From positions 1 to 35,238 of the IMG/VR virus record IMGVR_UViG_3300031758_000267: DNA of 35,238 bases; one strand, written 5' to 3'. Numbering within the stretch: position 1 is the stretch's first letter; each line of letters begins with the position of its first letter. Origin of the DNA: a virus. Both the position numbers and the translations under genes were made by a program. The notes under the pieces are model-generated. The model saw only the letters and a list, made by a program, of their open reading frames with translations, ran no database searches and was not told the origin of the DNA. This document shows positions 20,964 to 28,847 of the stretch, piece after piece.

Positions 20964-21557
20964 ATGATTACAGAGTATTTAACAAAAATAAAAAATGATA
21001 TTAATCAAAGTAGAAAAACAAACACCTTACTTCATATTAAAAATTTTTATAATAATGTTCCAAAATGGACAAACATAATTAACAATATAAATTATAAATA
21101 CAATTCAGGAAAAGAATCAACTCTTGTTGACGGTAGATACTTAATCAGACTTAATGAAAGCAAAGATGTTTTAGCATACAGTCCTCTTGATTTACAAATA
21201 ATGCATGCTGTTTCATATAAAAATGATAATTATAGGTTAAACTTACTATTTGAAAATAACAATATTATTTCTGAACTATCCTATATTTGTGGACATAATT
21301 TTCCAAATATAAAAACAATAGTAACTTTTGCAATTGGAGACAATGAATACAGTATACACAAAGATGATCATGATGTAGTACTTTTGCAGTGCGAAGGTAC
21401 TTTAGAATGGAGAATATATGACTCATTTGAAACAGAAGATTATTTATCATATATTATAAAACCTGGAGATTTAGTTTTTGCTCCCAGAGGAATTATCCAT
21501 AAAGCAGTAGTGACGGAGCCTAGGGCTACAATTATTATGGATCATAACTATGAATAA
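20964..21557 (+). CDS. JmjC/cupin-like oxygenase
   Basis: 197 residues from ATG 20964. HKD (His132, Asp134), LQCEGTLEWRIYD, KPGDLVFAPRGIIHKA (His179) and EPRATIIMD correspond block by block to the C-terminal domain of the CDGSH fusion at 16859. No iron-sulfur motif here. Start fixed by TATAAT (20952-20957) six bases upstream; the GTG at 20949 in the same frame would lie upstream of the predicted transcript start. Probably an Fe(II)/2-oxoglutarate hydroxylase. Confidence 0.7.
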   Translation: MITEYLTKIKNDINQSRKTNTLLHIKNFYNNVPKWTNIINNINYKYNSGKESTLVDGRYLIRLNESKDVLAYSPLDLQIMHAVSYKNDNYRLNLLFENNNIISELSYICGHNFPNIKTIVTFAIGDNEYSIHKDDHDVVLLQCEGTLEWRIYDSFETEDYLSYIIKPGDLVFAPRGIIHKAVVTEPRATIIMDHNYE

Positions 21558-21753
21558 AATTGAAAATGAAATAAAAAATATATTATTTGAAATAGGGAAA
21601 GATATTAAAATTCATAAATTAATTGATGGAAACCTTATTGTTGAAATTGATTATGATAAATATACAAAACAATTAATTAATTTATTTAATAAAAATTATC
21701 CGAAAAGTGATTTTACTACAAATTCAGAAACAAGTCCAGAAACACGGTCATGA
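21550..21753 (+). CDS. Small hypothetical protein
   Basis: 67 residues, Lys/Ile/Asn-rich, helical. Starts within the end of the oxygenase gene (8-base overlap). Its last 58 bases overlap the convergent thioredoxin gene, so the tail sequence may be unconstrained. Function unknown. Confidence 0.5.
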   Translation: MNKIENEIKNILFEIGKDIKIHKLIDGNLIVEIDYDKYTKQLINLFNKNYPKSDFTTNSETSPETRS

Positions 21754-21947
21754 ACTTTTCCATCAATTTTTGATACTAGTGTAGGTACTGATTGAATATT
21801 ATAAAGTTGTGCAGTCCTATAATCTGAATCTACATCAATTTTTATATATTCTATATCCTTATTTTCATCAATAAACTTATCTATAACAGGCTTCATTCTT
21901 TTGCATGGAAGACACCAATCAGCGGTAAAATGTATTAACTGTTTCAT
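21696..21947 (-). CDS. Thioredoxin-like protein
   Basis: 83 residues, short for thioredoxin (about 105) but with the active site WCLPCK (Cys12, Cys15) and the cis-proline SVPTLV near residue 55. Leu replaces the usual Gly in the loop, closer to phage-type or glutaredoxin-like redoxins. Likely reduces phage or host disulfides, perhaps the nearby peroxidase. Start overlaps the preceding stop by one base. Confidence 0.85.
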   Translation of the reverse strand: MKQLIHFTADWCLPCKRMKPVIDKFIDENKDIEYIKIDVDSDYRTAQLYNIQSVPTLVSKIDGKVHDRVSGLVSEFVVKSLFG

Positions 21948-22099
21948 TAATTATCCTTTTTGTTGTACTCTCCATACTTTCCAAGGATTGCTTTAACAGT
22001 CCCGTCTTTCCTGAGACGGACCACCATTCCATTTTTAATCTGTATTGGATTAAATGGATGTTTTGATCTATATTTTCCAGATGATTTAGATGAGGCCAT
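21947..22099 (-). CDS. Small basic phage protein
   Basis: 50 residues from ATG 22099; the frame continues upstream but inside another gene. Basic N-terminus (ASSKSSGKYRSKHPF), then a NGMVVRLRKDGTVKAIL hairpin. Overlaps the end of the large upstream gene by 14 bases and abuts thioredoxin. Function unknown. Confidence 0.6.
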   Translation of the reverse strand: MASSKSSGKYRSKHPFNPIQIKNGMVVRLRKDGTVKAILGKYGEYNKKDN

Positions 22100-23162
22100 T
22101 ACCGCTACCACGAGTTTTTGATTGTTTTTGAATAGGACTAAAAACATCAGCAAACAATGCTTTATCTTTTTCACGATTAACAATGCCTCTTGACCAGGAG
22201 AATCCTGCGTCTCCGCCCCATGCTAACCACATGATATATCCGTTTGATGGGTTTGCTGAGTTACCCCAGTCCTTACCCTTCTTGTCTACTTCATGTCGTG
22301 AGAAGTATGAATACATTCTTTTAACAGTACTAAGAGACAAGGTTTCTCCTCTTGCTAACTGCCCTGCACGAGTCCATCCAACTGAAGTTCCTGCACCTTT
22401 TGCCTTACCATCTTCTTTAAACTTAATTGCTTTGCGAGCAGCAGCCCTTGCTCCTGCAGGTGGAGAATACCCTTCTGCCTTGGATACAGAGTCTGTATCA
22501 TACTCAACTGTATCGTCATCTTCCCAAAGATCGTCTGCCTTTGCAGCAGGTACGCAGTTAGGAACTGGCTTACCATTTGCACCTGGCTTCATACCACGCT
22601 GAACATATCCATCCCAACATGGTGCTTGTTTGTTTACATTAGCACAGCAATCTGATTTCATTTCTCCAGACTGACATTGAGGACATTGCTCACATGTTAC
22701 ATTTAATTCTTTACACATTGGACATCCGCATCCTTCGTATGCTTTATCCATTCCTACATTTGATTCTAATGACGACATTGCCATTACCTCTGATGCTTTC
22801 GCTCCAACAAAATATTCAGTCTCTTCAAGACCGCCCTCTTCCATTTCAAAAAGTTGTATTAGTATGGCTGGTTCTGTTGGGCTTGCTTCAAGAGCATATT
22901 CAGATCCTGGAGTTCCAAGCATTCCTTCTGTCATAACATGAACAACACGACCTACATATATTTCCTCATCATGTGGGGCCATTACCATATCGCCTTCTTT
23001 AACCATTGCCTTGCCTATATTGCCCTCAGAGCGGTTTATGGCGTAGATCTGTGCTGCAGCCTCAGAACGAGTCTCATGGCATCCCATAACCTCTCCTGTG
23101 TCCTTTAAAGCGGGGTATCCAGAACAACCATTAGACCCCTTAGCACCTATACGATACGGCAT
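22086..23162 (-). CDS. Large phage protein with Cys-rich centre and WGGDAG domain
   Basis: 358 residues from ATG 23162. N-terminus CSGYPALKDTGEVMGCHET resembles a module often found in actinophage protease/head-region proteins. Residues about 160-210 hold many cysteines (CGCPMC, CEQCPQC, CC) and probably bind zinc. The C-terminal part (SPPAGARAAARKAI, SYFSRHEVDKKGKDW, WLAWGGDAG) matches a conserved phage domain of unknown role. Start chosen by TGG-TATACT seven bases upstream. An extended frame to 23285 crosses the divergent gene's promoter and is rejected. Confidence 0.7.
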   Translation of the reverse strand: MPYRIGAKGSNGCSGYPALKDTGEVMGCHETRSEAAAQIYAINRSEGNIGKAMVKEGDMVMAPHDEEIYVGRVVHVMTEGMLGTPGSEYALEASPTEPAILIQLFEMEEGGLEETEYFVGAKASEVMAMSSLESNVGMDKAYEGCGCPMCKELNVTCEQCPQCQSGEMKSDCCANVNKQAPCWDGYVQRGMKPGANGKPVPNCVPAAKADDLWEDDDTVEYDTDSVSKAEGYSPPAGARAAARKAIKFKEDGKAKGAGTSVGWTRAGQLARGETLSLSTVKRMYSYFSRHEVDKKGKDWGNSANPSNGYIMWLAWGGDAGFSWSRGIVNREKDKALFADVFSPIQKQSKTRGSGNGLI

Positions 23163-23205
23163 AACAAATAGTATACCATATTTTATTGTACGATATAATA
23201 GTATT

Positions 23206-23781
23206 ATGAACATACATAGGCCGTTTAATAATGAGATTATTGTAATAGATGACTTTATAAGTGATGATGAAGTAAAAAATATCATGGATTTGGCAGACTC
23301 TGACCCTAAACTATGGGATGGGTCAAACGATGGATCTGGTTTAAAAGAATGGTACGGAAATCAACTTAGGATTACTAGTGATAACATTAAAGAAAAATAT
23401 AATTTTTATAGGAATTTATTAGACAACATACAGAATAGATCAAAAGATATATTTTCACAAGAATATAAAATAGTTGATTTTCAATATCTTCCAATAAACT
23501 CCATATCAAGAAGAATTGGTCCAGGACTGGGAGTTCATACAGACGAGATACATCCAAAACATCCACAATATAATCCAAATGAAAAAATAATTACACATGG
23601 GTTTGTTGTATATATAAATGACGACTATAGCGGTGGAGAAATATTTTATCCACAAAAAAATTTATCAATAAAACCAAAGGCTAAATCATTAGTAATGCAT
23701 CCTGGAAATAAGGAATATGAACATGGAGTAAATGAGGTTTTTGATACCGTAAGATACAGTTTGTCATGGTGGACAAGATAG
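23206..23781 (+). CDS. 2OG-Fe(II) oxygenase, prolyl-hydroxylase-like
   Basis: 191 residues. FISDDEV cap, HTD (His111, Asp113), VYINDDYSGGEIFYP, a basic KPKAKSLVMHPG turn, His173 (YEHGV) and Arg183. Complete ligand set. Leaderless: TATAAT (23194-23199) ends six bases before ATG; a longer frame to 23098 lies upstream of that promoter. Divergent from the large - strand protein with 43 bases between starts. Substrate unknown. Confidence 0.87.
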   Translation: MNIHRPFNNEIIVIDDFISDDEVKNIMDLADSDPKLWDGSNDGSGLKEWYGNQLRITSDNIKEKYNFYRNLLDNIQNRSKDIFSQEYKIVDFQYLPINSISRRIGPGLGVHTDEIHPKHPQYNPNEKIITHGFVVYINDDYSGGEIFYPQKNLSIKPKAKSLVMHPGNKEYEHGVNEVFDTVRYSLSWWTR

Positions 23782-23790
23782 TTTTATTGT

Positions 23791-24378
23791 TTAAAAATTT
23801 ACTTTATTCATAACAGACTCATCAATATCACAAGTCAGATTTATAACAACAGAAAGTCTGAAATCATTTTTTTTTGGATACTCCCAATTATGAAAAATAT
23901 CTCCATCAAAAAATAATGCATACCCATCTTTTGGACTAAAAGATTTAAATAATTCTAGACTGTCTCCATCTATTTTTTCTCCAGTATATTTTTTTTTATA
24001 AAGATTGGTGTTTCCGTCAGAATTATTTGCATAGTATACAAAATTAAAATTCTTTTTTATTCTTTTAAGATCAACATGAGGTTCCATTGGTCTTTCATCA
24101 ATAGATCTAAATGTAAAATTAGACCTTCCTCTTAATATTTCTTTTATTACTATATTATTTTTTTGAGCAAATTTGTTAATTAAAAATTCTACAATATCTT
24201 GTTCTAGTGGTTCTCTACACATAATGCCACTATCAGAATATTTTTCACCTATAAGGCCAACTACTTCATCTTTAGCAGCACGAATAGATGGTAAAAAATA
24301 ATATGGAATATTTAATAATCTGTTTCTAATAAAAATTTTTTCTTCTTCTGTTAAAAAATTATTGGTGTAGAGGTACAT
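23791..24378 (-). CDS. 2OG-Fe(II) oxygenase-like protein
   Basis: 195 residues from ATG 24378. HVD (His101, Asp103), His163 (FHNWEYP) and Arg174 form the site; the region before is basic. Closer to the type with a GYALFFDGD strand than to the GGE-F-P type. An upstream GTG (24408) sits inside hairpin repeat copy 5, so the ATG is preferred, with AAGAG as weak ribosome site. A TGA-TATAAT box (24453-24458, -) could drive it with a leader that contains the hairpin. Confidence 0.75.
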   Translation of the reverse strand: MYLYTNNFLTEEEKIFIRNRLLNIPYYFLPSIRAAKDEVVGLIGEKYSDSGIMCREPLEQDIVEFLINKFAQKNNIVIKEILRGRSNFTFRSIDERPMEPHVDLKRIKKNFNFVYYANNSDGNTNLYKKKYTGEKIDGDSLELFKSFSPKDGYALFFDGDIFHNWEYPKKNDFRLSVVINLTCDIDESVMNKVNF

Positions 24379-24392
24379 TTTTCTCTTTTCTT

Positions 24393-24417
24393 TGAGCAGT
24401 TTATACACATGCTCAGG
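24393..24417 (-). repeat. Hairpin repeat copy 5 (minus strand)
   Basis: Read on -, CCTGAGCA...TATAAACTGCTCA with an 11-base loop, as in the left-arm copies. Lies between hsp20 and the oxygenase, 20 kb away from the other copies. Confidence 0.7.
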
Positions 24418-24462
24418 TGTGTATTTATGCTAATGTCAAACGACATCACTTTATTATATCAT

Positions 24463-24882
24463 TTAATTTATTTTAATTGCTTTGGGCTTCTTTTCTTCGG
24501 GGATGTTTCTTTCCACAAAGACGCTAAGAATACCGTCTGCCATTTCAGCACGATCTACCTCCATATACTCTCCAAGAGCAAAGGTGCGTGTGAACTTTCT
24601 GGTTGCGATACCCTTATGTAGGACATTATTTACGTCCTCTTCGGTTTTCTCACCCTTGATAATTAAACTTCCGTTATCCACAGAAACCTCTACCTCATTC
24701 TTACTGAAACCAGCAATGGCTAAAGATAGTTTGTAAGTGTCTTCATCAAGTTTTACCACATCATATGGTGGATAAGATTGACGAGTTGCCTCACGATGGA
24801 TATTTGAAAGACGGTCCAACTCTCTGTTGAAACCAATAAAAAATGGATCTTTAAAAAGATCCAATGACCATGAACTTACCAT
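24463..24882 (-). CDS. Hsp20 small heat-shock protein
   Basis: 139 residues from ATG 24882, with AGGAGG seven bases upstream; the longer frame is discarded. The alpha-crystallin domain spans about 45-130 (YDVVKLDEDTYKLSLAIAGF, LIIKGEK, FTRTFALGE), ending in AIKIN, an I-x-I tail. Acts as an ATP-independent holdase chaperone; in phages it may aid virion protein folding. A TGA-TATAAT box (24941-24946, -) lies upstream. Contains one DnaA box sequence. Confidence 0.93.
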   Translation of the reverse strand: MVSSWSLDLFKDPFFIGFNRELDRLSNIHREATRQSYPPYDVVKLDEDTYKLSLAIAGFSKNEVEVSVDNGSLIIKGEKTEEDVNNVLHKGIATRKFTRTFALGEYMEVDRAEMADGILSVFVERNIPEEKKPKAIKIN

Positions 24883-24941
24883 TATTTCCTCCTTGTTAAG
24901 CGAGTTCAATTTATACCCCCCATTGGGCAGGTACAGATTAA

Positions 24942-25805
24942 TTATATCATACTGTATATTGACTCTGACATATGTATCTGTGTGTGGAAATTCCAATGTC
25001 CAGGCGGCCAATAGTCGTAGTCTGCTGCATAATGAAAAAAAGGATTGTCTGCAAATTCAGAATGGCATTTTTTTTCTATAGGTTGATTTTGGTATGGGCT
25101 TTCAAAATATCCATTATGAAATTCTTTTAATGAGGAAGTATTTAACTTTATATCTTTACAGTCAGTCCATATTAATTTTATGTCATTGGCTTCACAATAC
25201 TGAATTAAAATTTTAATAAATAAAATATTATAAAAAAATGCAAACTCTTCTGGTAAAACACTTTCTATTTTATATGGCGCTTTAGAATATTTCTCAAGCA
25301 ATCCATTATTAAGGATTGCTTTACCTATTTTAATTTTCCCTTCATTCTTATTGTCTTCAGGAAATCTCGTTTTCAACCTGGGATCCATAGGCGACCTATT
25401 AGAATTTCTTGTAGTAAGTCCAATTAGGGGGACATCGATTCTTGCCATTGGAAATGCTGCAAATATATATTTAGGATGATAGAATTCTTCAAAAAATTTA
25501 AATGCCTTTACTACTTGTGACTGTGCCCCCTCTCCACCTTTTGCTAAATTAATATAGTTTTTATTCATTTTTTTTGATATTAGATATGGCCAAGTTAGAT
25601 CTATTGGAAGACCATGTCCTTCTGTTTGAGAACATCCCAAAGTTAATATCTCCTGATCTTTAAATTCATCACATCTATAGCCATAGGAATTTAAATTATA
25701 TTCTATTTTTACAGAATCAGCATCTTGGTTTGGCATAGCATAACCACTCATCTCTTTTAAAGATCTATATAAAAATCTGTCTTGAAAACTATATTCGCCA
25801 ATCAT
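24942..25805 (-). CDS. SGNH/GDSL-type hydrolase-like protein
   Basis: 287 residues. ILTLGCSQTEG (about 53-63) is the block I region with Ser59; NLAKGGEGAQSQ fits the Gly/Asn blocks; DYDYWPPGHWNFHTQIH near the C-terminus contains the D-x2-H-like catalytic end. Members act as esterases or deacetylases on lipids or glycans. Leaderless: TGA-TACAAT, ATG six bases on, embedded in the last codons of the carbamoyltransferase gene. Specificity unknown. Confidence 0.7.
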   Translation of the reverse strand: MIGEYSFQDRFLYRSLKEMSGYAMPNQDADSVKIEYNLNSYGYRCDEFKDQEILTLGCSQTEGHGLPIDLTWPYLISKKMNKNYINLAKGGEGAQSQVVKAFKFFEEFYHPKYIFAAFPMARIDVPLIGLTTRNSNRSPMDPRLKTRFPEDNKNEGKIKIGKAILNNGLLEKYSKAPYKIESVLPEEFAFFYNILFIKILIQYCEANDIKLIWTDCKDIKLNTSSLKEFHNGYFESPYQNQPIEKKCHSEFADNPFFHYAADYDYWPPGHWNFHTQIHMSESIYSMI

Positions 25806-25809
25806 TTAT

Positions 25810-27231
25810 TTATTGTATCACATTACTGTTGTAGATGCTTTGCCATTTTTTTATGTCGTTTTTATCATTAAGCAATGGTTGACCTTTTATATTTAAACTT
25901 GTATTTAATAATACTGGAACTCCTGTAATGGCATACCAATTGGATAGTACTTCATACAGTCCTGTGTGCTGTTCTTTATTTACCGTCTGCACTCTTGATG
26001 TACCATCTTTATGAACCACAGATGGTATGCGATCTGCCTGCAAACATTTTACTGCATATTGCATATATGGAGAAGAAAATTTCATATCAAACCATTTATC
26101 AGCATGCTCTTCCATAACGACTGGAGCAAAAGGTCTAAATAATTCTCTTTTTTTAATAAGATTGACCTTGTCTTTTATAAATGGATCTCTTGGATCAGCA
26201 AGAATAGATCTATTGCCCAAGGCCCTTGGACCATATTCTGCTCTTCCTGTTGCTACTGCTGCAATTTTATCTCTAATCAAACTAGTAATAATTTCTTTTA
26301 CTGGATATTCCCCGCCTAAATCATAGCCAAGATATGGGCCTTGCCAATTTAAATGTTTTCCATAAAGTGCTGCTGCTGCGCCAAGGGATGATCCTGCATC
26401 ACCTGGATTAGGCATGATCCAGACATCATCAAACATTTTCCAAAGCATGGTATTGGCAGAACAGTTTAAGGCACATCCACCCATAAACACAAGATTGCGC
26501 TTTCCTGTAAGTTTTTGTGCCATTGACATAAAATTTACTAATCTATTTTCATATACCTTTTGTACTGCTGCTGCAATATCAAATTTATCTTGCTCAGTAA
26601 TAGGCATATTCCAATCTAAAATTCCTTGATGAAAGTTGTATTTTTGTTTTTGTAAATCTGGAAAATATTCATTTACTTTAAGAAAATATTTTGCCCAATC
26701 TCCATATGCAGCCATACCCATAAATATGTATTCTTCTTCATTGGGCTTTAGACCCACTAATTGCGTGAATGCTGAATAAAATAATCCAAAACTAAATGGA
26801 TAATTTTTTTTATGAACAGATTTTATATTTGAACCTTCACCTATCCAAATGCTTGAGGTGTTATACTCTCCAATTGCGTCTAGTACAACTATAACTGCAT
26901 CATTGAACTTACTTGTATAGTATCCAGCACATGCGTGGGAGTAATGATGATTAAAGTGTTTAACTGGTAGATCAATTGGAATATTTGGCTTCCAGTCTGC
27001 AGCCCCTCCTCTTAAAAATATGCGAGATCTTTTTAATTGAGGCTGTTCGTAATATGCTATATGTGTTGGTGTTCCATAATTAAACATATCTTTATATATG
27101 TTTTCATTATTGTACCAATCATTTTTCTTCTTGCTATACCTTTCAGCGTGGGCAGCAAAAAGTATATCTCCATCTTTTATTAAAGATACTGATGCATCAT
27201 GAGATGTTTCATTAATTCCAAGAATGATCAT
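25810..27231 (-). CDS. NodU/CmcH/TobZ-family carbamoyltransferase
   Basis: 473 residues (family usually about 550-600, C-terminus shorter here). N-terminal domain: GINETSHDAS, HFNHHYSHA (His95, His99 region), LDAIGEY, GMAAYG, GGCALNC; C-terminal domain: GRAEYGPRALGNRSILADPR, LFRPFAPVV, HKDGTSRVQTV, PVLLNTSLN. These motifs bind carbamoyl phosphate/ATP and transfer carbamoyl to a hydroxyl group. In phages such enzymes are known in DNA-base hypermodification; sugars are the alternative target. GAAGG ribosome site nine bases upstream. Confidence 0.9.
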   Translation of the reverse strand: MIILGINETSHDASVSLIKDGDILFAAHAERYSKKKNDWYNNENIYKDMFNYGTPTHIAYYEQPQLKRSRIFLRGGAADWKPNIPIDLPVKHFNHHYSHACAGYYTSKFNDAVIVVLDAIGEYNTSSIWIGEGSNIKSVHKKNYPFSFGLFYSAFTQLVGLKPNEEEYIFMGMAAYGDWAKYFLKVNEYFPDLQKQKYNFHQGILDWNMPITEQDKFDIAAAVQKVYENRLVNFMSMAQKLTGKRNLVFMGGCALNCSANTMLWKMFDDVWIMPNPGDAGSSLGAAAALYGKHLNWQGPYLGYDLGGEYPVKEIITSLIRDKIAAVATGRAEYGPRALGNRSILADPRDPFIKDKVNLIKKRELFRPFAPVVMEEHADKWFDMKFSSPYMQYAVKCLQADRIPSVVHKDGTSRVQTVNKEQHTGLYEVLSNWYAITGVPVLLNTSLNIKGQPLLNDKNDIKKWQSIYNSNVIQ

Positions 27232-27246
27232 TGTTTATTACCTTCA

Positions 27247-27333
27247 TTAATATATGAATCCTTTTGTTTTTTTCTTTTTCTTAAATATTTTTTTAAATTG
27301 TTGAAACATATAAAGTATTGCTATTTTTTTCAT
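27247..27333 (-). CDS. Possible 28-residue basic peptide
   Basis: MKKIAILYMFQQFKKIF followed by a run of five lysines. Overlapping TATAAT boxes lie five and ten bases upstream. Ends 15 bases before the carbamoyltransferase start, so it may be its leader peptide. Low complexity lowers confidence. Confidence 0.35.
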   Translation of the reverse strand: MKKIAILYMFQQFKKIFKKKKKTKGFIY

Positions 27334-27363
27334 AATTAATTATATTATACAGCATATTAAGCG

Positions 27364-27398
27364 TAATGGGGTACGGAATTATTTCCAATACCCCATTA
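27364..27398 (-). terminator. Hairpin terminator after the 27409 gene
   Basis: TAATGGGGTA (27364-27373) and TACCCCATTA (27389-27398) pair perfectly, with GGAA/TTCC nested inside. Lies ten bases after the stop of the - strand gene 27409-27723. Only a weak U-run follows on -, so it may also act as a bidirectional barrier. Confidence 0.6.
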
Positions 27399-27408
27399 TG
27401 ATTTTAAT

Positions 27409-27723
27409 TTATAAATGATCTGCTGGAGTTCCGCCACCAGAAGATTTCTTCTTTGCTGGAGCCTTCTTTACTGAAGTCTTATTTGCAGGCTTCTTTACAA
27501 TCTTTGCAGACTTAACTGCAGCGTCTACATCTTCTACAGATGGTAGGCGACCAAACGCTGTGTCATTTGGATTTGCTGCTCTCAATACAACTGGCACAAG
27601 TGCGCCAAGTAGTGAGTATGCTAGTGTCTTCGGATCTGTTACGCCAGAAGCATACATTGCTGTTGCTGCTCCAAGTACTGATCGTCCATAAGACGCTAGT
27701 GCTGCCTTAATTTGTTCATTCAT
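27409..27723 (-). CDS. Small membrane-associated phage protein (holin-like)
   Basis: 104 residues. SYGRSVLGAATAMYASGVTDPKTLAYSL and ALVPVVLRAANPND form one or two hydrophobic segments, then a Lys/Ala-rich tail (KKPANKTSVKKAPAKKKSS). The pattern resembles actinophage holin/lysis-cassette membrane proteins. Strong AGGAGG ribosome site. Lysis role is inferred from resemblance and the small-membrane-protein neighbourhood. Confidence 0.65.
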   Translation of the reverse strand: MNEQIKAALASYGRSVLGAATAMYASGVTDPKTLAYSLLGALVPVVLRAANPNDTAFGRLPSVEDVDAAVKSAKIVKKPANKTSVKKAPAKKKSSGGGTPADHL

Positions 27724-27733
27724 TTTATTCCTC

Positions 27734-27919
27734 CTAGGATATGAACTTCGCTATGGCTACCCAAACTGGTTGAGCAAGCCATAATCCAATTATACCAGCA
27801 ACGCCAGCGAATACTGGAGGGGCTGGGATTGGAATCTTAACTGGGGATATTGCGCTTATTGATAGGATAATTAGTCCTAAAGTAAGTCCTACTGATAGTG
27901 ATAGCAATATTTCTTTCAT
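27734..27919 (-). CDS. XapX-like two-span membrane protein
   Basis: 61 residues, two hydrophobic helices (about 4-24 and 35-58) joined by SPVKIPIPAPP, the Ser-Pro...Ala-Pro-Pro signature of XapX/DUF1427 proteins. Function unknown in bacteria. Ten bases upstream of the holin-like gene, same operon. Confidence 0.6.
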   Translation of the reverse strand: MKEILLSLSVGLTLGLIILSISAISPVKIPIPAPPVFAGVAGIIGLWLAQPVWVAIAKFIS

Positions 27920-27921
27920 TT

Positions 27922-28326
27922 TTATATCTCATTATTTTCTGGTAAAAATTTTTTTAATTCCTTAAACTCTGAAGATATTTTTTTTAAAGCAAGATCGTGT
28001 GGTGCTACCATTCCTTCTACAGCAGGTCCATACCTATCATAATAATCTAATTGTGGCTCTACTTCTTCAACAAATTTATTTAGCCCAGCCTGAACAGACT
28101 CGATGTATTTGTATGCTAAATCACGAGAATCTGAAACAAATTTTAAAAAATCCTCATTTGCCTTTTCTTTGTCTGTTTTTTTTGCCTCAAACTGTTGTTC
28201 CTGATGTATTAAAAGTTTTACAGTATTAGCAAGAATGGCATTGCTATTTCTTCTTTCTTTCAAATAAAGAAATAAAAACAAAGGTGTAAGAAAAGACAAT
28301 ATAAAAATAAGAATTGATTCTATCAT
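27922..28326 (-). CDS. Phage protein with N-terminal membrane anchor
   Basis: 134 residues. Residues about 3-22 form a membrane helix; the rest is charged and helical (QQFEAKKTDKEKANEDFLK), likely a coiled coil. Start overlaps the upstream stop (ATGA). Two bases before the XapX-like gene. Function unknown. Confidence 0.7.
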   Translation of the reverse strand: MIESILIFILSFLTPLFLFLYLKERRNSNAILANTVKLLIHQEQQFEAKKTDKEKANEDFLKFVSDSRDLAYKYIESVQAGLNKFVEEVEPQLDYYDRYGPAVEGMVAPHDLALKKISSEFKELKKFLPENNEI

Positions 28327-28562
28327 AACTCTTTTCCTCCTTCTCTAACCAAAAGAACTATAGCGCCGTTATCCTCTAAAGCCTTTTTGACACGAATCAT
28401 ATACTCTATGGCCTCTCTTTTCATCTCTACAGTTTCTAAAGACATAAAATCTTTTTCTCTAGCCTTGACTGTTAAAAAATGATCATTGTCTATAATTTGT
28501 AAAGAAAAATTTTTAGGACAAGAAATTGATCGAAATGCTCTTTTCATTGCGTCTGTATACAT
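28323..28562 (-). CDS. Hypothetical phage protein
   Basis: 79 residues from ATG 28562, two bases... just after the whiB stop with GGAG upstream; the longer frame would lie within whiB. Alpha/beta composition, no motif. Co-transcribed with whiB. Confidence 0.65.
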   Translation of the reverse strand: MYTDAMKRAFRSISCPKNFSLQIIDNDHFLTVKAREKDFMSLETVEMKREAIEYMIRVKKALEDNGAIVLLVREGGKEL

Positions 28563-28563
28563 A

Positions 28564-28845
28564 CTACTCCATTGTAAGAGACTGCCATGTTGTTCCCCAG
28601 TCACCCTTTGTTTTGTGGCTAGAAAATTCTTTCGATATTTCTCCACCCTCTAAGTATACCCCACCCCAAACTCCCCATTCTTTACCAGAAATTCCAACAG
28701 AGAAACATTCTTTTCTAACTGGACACTTAGAACATAATAGGTCTACAGCAGGCCTTAGAAGTTCGTCCTCTTCATATTTATCAAAAAAAACATTTGTGTC
28801 ATAATTTAGGCATGAAGCATTGTCTTTCCACTCATACTTATTCAT
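28564..28845 (-). CDS. WhiB-family iron-sulfur regulator
   Basis: 93 residues. Cys12, then Cys38-x2-Cys41-x5-Cys47 and GVWGGVYL give the complete Wbl signature ([4Fe-4S] ligands and the beta-turn). WhiB proteins are confined to Actinobacteria and their phages; they act as redox-responsive transcription factors with the primary sigma factor, and phage copies can override host Wbl control. It might regulate the oxygenase and redox genes here, which is inference. Confidence 0.93.
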   Translation of the reverse strand: MNKYEWKDNASCLNYDTNVFFDKYEEDELLRPAVDLLCSKCPVRKECFSVGISGKEWGVWGGVYLEGGEISKEFSSHKTKGDWGTTWQSLTME

Positions 28846-28847
28846 TT

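Noticed and set aside
22183-22602. Long + strand open frame opposite the WGGDAG-domain protein
   Set aside because: It is the complement of a well-supported - strand gene and has no promoter, ribosome site or family resemblance.
23163-23285. Longer N-terminus for the - strand phage protein
   Set aside because: It overlaps the divergent oxygenase gene, while a TGG-TATACT box lies just before ATG 23162.
24381-24408. GTG start at 24408 for the - strand oxygenase
   Set aside because: It lies inside the conserved hairpin repeat, and the family-like sequence begins at MYLYTNNF.
24883-24941. CIRCE or HAIR heat-shock operator before hsp20
   Set aside because: Neither the TTAGCACTC nor the CTTGAGT inverted repeat is present.
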